A DNA stretch of 64,000 bases from Rhipicephalus microplus (taxonomy: Eukaryota; Arthropoda; Arachnida; Ixodida; Ixodidae), in contig NW_027464589.1 in assembly GCF_043290135.1 (NCBI RefSeq), positions 4,531,001 to 4,595,000 of the forward strand. Reading direction: 5' to 3'. The position numbers and the translations under genes were made by a program. How positions within the stretch are numbered: position 1 is the first letter of the stretch; each line of letters opens with the position of its first letter. Below, piece by piece: positions 59,083 to 64,000 of this stretch. The notes beneath the pieces were generated by a model that was given only the letters and a program-made list of their open reading frames with translations, was not told the origin of the DNA and did not search any database.

Positions 59083-60770
59083 CAACGTTACTAGATTATT
59101 TTCAGTTGTAAAACTGGCCGGCGCTGCCCGGAACCGCCACCGATCTTTCTCTCTGTGGCGCTGCAGTCGCAACCGGCTCGGTTGCCGGGGCGCTCGCAGG
59201 CGGTTTCGCTTATGCGCCGCAGTAGCCGGCGCATTCGGTGCCCCGGTCTCCGGCGTTTCTTGTTCGCGCGGTCGTTTTCAGAAGTGCTGAATGAGCGATG
59301 CCGTTCGAGTGGCACATTTAGTGATTTTCCAGCGACTGTATTTCATTGCTGTGGGCCTCTGCATGTGAGGCTGAGGCCGACAATGCCGACCTGCTTCGTT
59401 CCCGGGTGTACCAGTGGCTACAGCAGCAACAAGAACAACACGGACAGGCACTTCTTCTCGGCTCCCAAAGATGCGACGCTTCGCTCGCTTTGAATTAAGG
59501 CCATCCCGCGTGCGGATAAGGAGCTTTCACCGGATAAGAAGCTTTTTTTTTGTGACGCACATGCATTTCTATTCCAGATTCCTTCAGCGAGAGCGTGCCT
59601 CGAATGTGTAGGTCAAGTCGGCGCGCAAACGCGCTAAGCTGCTGTAAGCACGCTGGCAAAGTTGTAGAGTTTGTTGTAAATGAAAAAAAAAACCTTGCAT
59701 ACATGTATCTATTCATTACCTTTTTTCTGTCAACATGATTTCGTATTTTGTAGCCATATTCACCGTAGGCAACAAAGATGTGGAGTCGATTTGTAAATAA
59801 AAATGCTTGCATGTATCTATTCATTACTTACTTTGTTTCTCTTAACATGCTTTGGTATATTGTAGCAATATTCACCTCAAGCAAAAAAGGTGTGGAGTTG
59901 ATTGTAAATTAAAAAAAAACGTTGCATATATTTTTCTACTTTGTGTCTGCCGTAAAGTGTGCACTGTGAAGAAAACCAATAAATTGCTGAAAAGAACATT
60001 ATGCTTATTGACATGTAAGCTGGTTTAATTTCGTCAGTTAATTGACTCAATTATTCTTTCAATTAAAGCTATTTTGCCTTTTGCAGAAATGTCGCTTCTT
60101 GGTGGCGTTTGGTAAAGCTAACTGTTGTCAGGGCAAGACATGGAAAAGGTACTATTCCAAAAAGGACGTCGAGACAATTGGGAAGTTTCGTCTTCGAGTG
60201 GCCATAATTACTAGAGCCACTAAATTACGTAGCTCCAATGGCGACCTTGCTTCTTTGGCTGGAAACAAAATGAGCGGTTTCGTGATTTTTTATAAAATTC
60301 GGAAGAGAGAATCAAAATAAGTTTTAACGGAGGCTTATTCCATGCTACCAGCTTGCGGCAGACCGTTCACGCTCGTGGTTGACTTCCGGCGAGCAGCCGA
60401 TGCAAGCGCGCGCAAACTACGATGCGCTTCGGCTGACCTGTTGTAGAAAGCAATGCAATGAGCCGTAACGGACGGCTTTTCTGCCCCACATTAAGTGATC
60501 CTGAGCAGCTACTGGAAAGTTCTCTGGCCTAGATGTAGTCTGGACGCGAACAACTTGACGGGTAGCGGGTAATCTTTGATGTTATCATGCGCTAACGTCA
60601 TGAGAAGGCCGAGGCGGCGTTGGGAGAAGTGCCGTTGCACGCGATGAGCAGCGGCCGGGTAGAGCAAAATGCGGCGGTCCCGCCCTCTCGCGGCACGCCG
60701 AGAAACGAAGACGCCGGTGGCGCACGGCGCATGGGGAGAGTTTTACAACTAAAGCTATCTAGTAACGTTG
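59083..60770 (+). mobile_element. second P-superfamily DNA transposon, internally deleted
   Basis: Terminal inverted repeats start CAACGTTACTAGAT and continue imperfectly through GTTGTAAAACT (about 31 bp). Perfect 8-bp direct duplication CTCAAGAT at 59075-59082 and 60771-60778. A THAP-coding exon lies inside. The 8-bp duplication plus THAP identifies the P superfamily. The 1688 bp lack a recognisable catalytic region. Confidence 0.9.
59383..59580 (+). pseudogene. THAP-domain exon of a P-type transposase, nonsense mutation
   Basis: ATG 59383: MPTCFVPGCTSGYSSNKN then HFFSAPKDATLRSL, followed by TGA at 59491-59493 where THAP domains have a conserved tryptophan. The same frame continues IKAIPRADKELSPDKK and FFCDAH, matching the later THAP zinc ligands (C-X2-H). 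The zinc-binding C-X4-C pair is intact. Unlike the element at 21698, no intron splits the domain. Because of the stop, no complete DNA-binding domain can be made without readthrough. Confidence 0.75.
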
Positions 60771-60778
60771 CTCAAGAT

Positions 60779-61057
60779 CAAGGGAATTGCGACATTTGCT
60801 CACCTCTTTGATATACGTGCATGTGTGTGTGTGTCGGCAGATTACCACACAATATATATAAGAAAGTTGAAATAATTAAACCTAAATGTAAAAACTAGAG
60901 GTAATTAAATAAACTGGGAGGCACCAGTAACTTTTCTAGAGGTATTGAATTCTAACCAATTTACAGGCGGAGCCAATACCGAAGCACCGATGTCGTGTGC
61001 AACTGACAAACTCCAGGAGACGTACCCTAAATGAACCGTCTATAAATGTGACAATCA
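60779..61057. other. short unassigned stretch between P-type and gypsy elements
   Basis: Contains a (GT)n patch at 60818-60833 and a C-run (inside the LTR start at 61065). No gene. Confidence 0.5.
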
Positions 61058-61274
61058 TGTGGCACCCCCCCCCCCTTTCCTGATATTTGTTAGCCGCTAG
61101 GTTAAGTGGCCCCACCAGGCTCAGTTGGCAACATTGGGCACGGCGGACTCAATAAACACTTCCGATCACAGCCGCTCGGGGGTCAGTCACCGTCCACTAG
61201 CCGTAGCAGGTCGTCACTCTGCTGGAGGGTACCCCAGCCCTCCCAGGTTCACGAACGCGCACCAAATCGTGACA
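61058..61274 (+). repeat. 5' LTR with primer-binding site
   Basis: 217 bp, TGTGGCAC ... ATCGTGACA, AATAAA at 61151-61156. Directly after it CTGGCGACGAGGA fits a primer-binding site (TGGCGAC..). Edges inferred from TG...CA and the primer site, since the partner LTR is not in the window. Confidence 0.7.
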
Positions 61275-61358
61275 CTGGCGACGAGGAAAGAAGCCCGCGG
61301 AGCAACCGAAGCAACCGAGAACGCCGACACCGCCCCCCACGTCGGCCGCCATTACGCT

Positions 61359-61913
61359 ATGCCGCTCTACGGGAGGCTCGAGCCGTTCCAGGGTGATGGG
61401 TCCGCCTGGCCAGTCTACGAGGAACAGGTCGGCGTGTTTTTTCGGGCGAACGACACCCCCGTGGAAAAACAGCGTGATATCTTCCTGGCGAGCTGCGGGA
61501 CCCGCGTCTTCGGGCTCCTGCTCGACCTGCTCCAACCAGCCACGCTGCATGACAAGTCGCTAGGTGAGCTCCTCGCGACGCTACGCTCGCACTTCCGCCT
61601 GGCCCCGTCGACGTTAATGGAGCGCTTTCGCTTCAACAACCGGAGCCACCGAGACGGAGAGACGCTCGGGCAGTTCGTCGCAGCACTGCGAGGATTAGCG
61701 AGTGGCTGCACTTTCGGGGAGCAGCTCGACTCGCTGCTCCGGGACCGTTTCGTCTGCGGCATCAACGACCCCGCCATGCAGACGCGACTCCTGGAGCTTC
61801 CCGGCCCCTCGCTTGACGACGCGGTAAAGGCAGCACTGGCGATGGAAGCTGCGGCCAAGGACGCGAGCGAGCTAGCACGTGCGGCCCGCTCACCATCGAC
61901 GGAAGCGCGGTGA
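61359..61913 (+). CDS. gag: gypsy Gag capsid
   Basis: ATG 61359 (MPLYGRLEPFQGDG) opens 184 codons ending TEAR*. It contains WPVYEEQVGVFFRAND, the capsid-type FLASCGTRVFGLLLDLL, LLATLRSHFRLAPSTLMERFRF, GETLGQFVAALRGLASGCTFG and LRDRFVCGIND, all typical of retrotransposon capsids. The frame is open before this ATG into the LTR, but that ATG matches the usual start of homologous Gags. After the stop the next frame carries the zinc knuckle, so the stop at 61911-61913 probably marks a mutation or programmed frameshift. Confidence 0.82.
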   Translation: MPLYGRLEPFQGDGSAWPVYEEQVGVFFRANDTPVEKQRDIFLASCGTRVFGLLLDLLQPATLHDKSLGELLATLRSHFRLAPSTLMERFRFNNRSHRDGETLGQFVAALRGLASGCTFGEQLDSLLRDRFVCGINDPAMQTRLLELPGPSLDDAVKAALAMEAAAKDASELARAARSPSTEAR

Positions 61914-62160
61914 ACAAGATGGCGACTCGGTGTGGCAAGTGCAGTCGCTGCGGTGGCGACCACCCCCCTCAAAGTGCCAGTTCGCGGAAGCGTAGTGCTT
62001 CGCGTGTGGAAGGACTGGGCACATTGCTCGGGCGTGCCGAGGGGGCACGACCGACGGACGGAAGCAGCCGTCGTCGAGCTCGTGTTCCGTGCCAGCCCAC
62101 GGCCAAGTGAGTCGACGAAAGGGGAGGCGGCGGGGGCGTGCGGCAGCAGCTTCGGGTGCC
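61914..62160 (+). pseudogene. gypsy Gag nucleocapsid, shifted frames
   Basis: CSRCGGDHPPQ is read in one frame (61940-61975). In the next frame CQFAEA is followed by TAG and CFACGRTGHIARAC (about 62002-62045), a regular CX2CX4HX4C knuckle. The two frames and the TAG show decay. Confidence 0.7.
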
Positions 62161-64000
62161 ACGGCTAGGCTTCACGTCGTGGCCGAAGACCCGCAGATTT
62201 TCGACGTGTCGTACACGGACATGTGTCAGTCGTCTGTGTCACCGTATATGCTGACCGTCGAAACCTGCGGGCGTCCCATTTCCATGGAGCTGGACACATG
62301 GGCCAGTGTGTCAGTGATGGCCGGGAAGGCCTTCAAGCGCACCTTCCCTGGCGTGCCAGTCGAGGCATCGGGCGTCATGCTGTGCAGCTACTCCGGACAG
62401 CTCGCCCAGGTCGAGGGTCAAGCCCAGGTCAGCGTCCACCTTGGCGACAGGGAGGCCACTCTGCCCCTGTACCTGACCAAGGGGCCGTCCCCGACGATGC
62501 TTGGCCGGAACTGGATCCAGGCACTGGGTTTGTGGCTGCCGGAGTACCAGGAAGCTGTACGCGCGGTGGAAGACGTCCCGAGCCTCCTGACCAAGTTTAA
62601 GGCCCTGTTCCAGCCAGGGGTGGGCACATACACCGGCACGGCGGCGAGCAATCATGTGCCAGACGGAGCCAAGCCCCGGTTTTTCAAGCCGCGCCCGCTA
62701 CTGTTCGCCCTGAAGGACGGGGTCACGCAGGAGCTGCAACGGTTGCAGCGAGACAACGTCTTGGTGCCCGTGAAGTCTTCAGAGTGGGCCGCTCCCATTG
62801 TGCCCGTCCTCAAGCAAGACGGCAGTGTAAGGATCTGCGGTGACTTCAAGGTCACCATCAACCCCGTCGCTACCGTGGAGAAGTACCCGCTGCCACGCAT
62901 TGAAGATCTTTGGTCGGCGCTGTCCGGGGGACAGAAGTTCACCAAGCTCGGCCTCAGACATGCGTACCGGCAGCTGGTGCCCCAGGAGTCGTCCCGGAAG
63001 TATGTCACCATATCGACAACGCTGGGACTATTCTAGTACACGCGCCTACCGTTCGGCGTGGCCTCAGCTCCTGCCATTTTCCAGAGGGAGATGGACAACC
63101 TGTTCAGGGGCATGAGACACGTGGTGGTGTACTTGGACGACATCCTGGTGACCGGTAGAGATGACGAGGACCCCCTGCAGAACCCACACAGCGTCCTGGC
63201 ACGATTGCAGGATGCCGGGCTGAAGCTCAAGCTGGAGAAGTGCATCTTCTTAGCCCCCAGCGTTGAGTACCTAGGCCATGTCATTTCTCTGGCAGGCCTG
63301 GCCCCCGCTCCTCGCAAGGTTGAAGCGGTGCTCAAGGCGCCCAAGCCCCAGAACAAGAGAGAGCTGCAGAGCTACCTCGGCCTCATCGACTTCTACAGGA
63401 CCTTCCTGCTGAACCTGTCGTCGCATCTGCAGCCACTCCATCTTCTGCTTCGAGATGGACAGCAGTGGGCCTGGAGGAAGGAACAGGACTTGGCCTTCCA
63501 GCGCAGCAAGGAGCTTATCACCAAGGCTCCATTGCTGGTGCACTTCGACCCGGCCAAGCCGGTCGTCCTGACGGTGGATGCGTCACTGTACGGTGTGGGA
63601 GCCGTCCTGGCCCACCGGGAAAAGACTGGCCAGGAACGCCTCATATCATTCGCGTCCCGTCGGCTTCATGCTGCAGAACAGCGATACAGCCACCTGGACA
63701 AGGAAGGCCTGGCCCTCACGTTTGGGGTCGAGCGCTTCCACCAGTACCTGTGAGGCCAGAGGTTCGAGGCTGTCACGGACCACAAGCCGCTGCTGGGACT
63801 GCTGGGGCCCGACAAGGCGGTTCCAGTGCAGGCGTCACCTCGAGTGGTGCGCTGGGCTTTGTAGCTCGCGGCCTACAGCGGTTGGTCTACCGCCCGGGGA
63901 AGGACCTTGCACCTGCTGATGCTCTGAGCCGACTGCCCCTGCCGGAGGTGCCTGCTGCAGTTCCTGAACCTGCTGAAGTGTTCATGCTGGAGCACGCTTA
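62161..64000 (+). pseudogene. pol: gypsy pol: protease, RT, RNase H, with stops (partial)
   Basis: Protease MELDTWASVSVM (62285-62320) has tryptophan in place of the active-site glycine of DTG. RT blocks: EWAAPIVPVLKQDGSVRICGDF, TKLGLRHAYRQL (the usual Asp is Gly), a TAG at 63034-63036 within GLF*YTRLPFGVASAPAIFQ, then VVYLDDILVTG (63121-63153, intact) and CIFLAPSVEYLGHV. RNase H: VVLTVDASLYGVGAVL, then TGA at 63751-63753 within FHQYL*GQRFEAVTDHKPL, and TAG at 63862-63864 with a frameshift before RLVYRPGKDLA..ADALSRLP. Inactive. Confidence 0.87.

Larger units (their letters stand above)
61058..64000 (+). mobile_element. Ty3/gypsy retrotransposon, 5' LTR to RNase H; right part outside window
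   Basis: 5' LTR, gag, zinc knuckle, protease, RT and RNase H appear in order on the plus strand; integrase would follow beyond 64000. At least one frameshift and three in-frame stops show decay. Confidence 0.9.

Noticed and set aside
60042..60320. 92-codon frame as a further exon of the second P-type element
   Set aside because: There is an acceptor-like TTTTGCAG upstream, but the sequence shows no transposase motif I can support.

Overview
The window reads as repeat-dense, intron-era animal DNA with no bacterial or viral architecture. I found no convincing single-copy host gene. Almost everything recognisable is a transposable element or its remains. Several short repeat sequences (a (TCAA)n-tailed retroposon end near 49720-49816, a (CATC)n-tailed LINE 3' end near 27640-27722, a degenerate minisatellite near 46549-46713) look to me like repeats of hard-tick (Ixodida) genomes. 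That assignment rests on memory and is not verified here.

Layout. 1-4600: Ty3/gypsy element on the minus strand, with an open pol frame running off the left edge, gag with one nonsense codon, and its 5' LTR. 7505-7977: a TA-flanked MITE. 7993-8280: a dispersed repeat whose second copy lies inverted at 58601-58881. 9223-14292: (TA)n blocks interleaved with Penelope-like element (PLE) pieces. These include a 2 x 1.41 kb head-to-head inverted pair with GIY-YIG coding sequence, an 89-bp-arm palindrome carrying hammerhead-ribozyme-like cores, and between them a 3.3-unit ~445 bp tandem array with tRNA-like modules. 14344-20530: an apparently intact I-type LINE (minus) with ORF1 (zinc knuckles) and ORF2 (endonuclease, RT, RNase H). 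21698-23798: a P-superfamily DNA transposon with a perfect 8-bp target duplication, a three-exon THAP gene and no catalytic part. 25037-25834: an orphan terminal segment of a DNA transposon whose fuller, decayed copy lies inverted at about 35590-38734. 26569-31475: an LTR element with 4-bp target duplication that encodes only a Gag-like protein; one LTR is split by a nested LINE end. 31554-35540: a damaged CR1/Jockey-like LINE. 39531-44660: a damaged Ty3/gypsy element with 131-bp LTRs. 45725-46340: a Ty3 3' fragment. 47007-49250 and 53680-55990: truncated, broken LINEs. 49307-50345: a fold-back element with a nested 97-bp retroposon. 56874-57125: (TA)n plus a PLE end. 59083-60770: a second P-superfamily element with its own perfect 8-bp duplication. 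61058-64000: a decayed Ty3/gypsy element running off the right edge.

How the parts relate: each autonomous-type element follows its family plan, but only the LINE at 14344-20530 looks intact. The most interesting structures are the head-to-head PLE pairs bounded by (TA)n and bearing ribozyme-like termini, the two P-type elements whose target duplications share CAAGAT, the gag-only LTR element, and the tRNA-containing tandem array. Coordinates of element ends without a target duplication are approximate.
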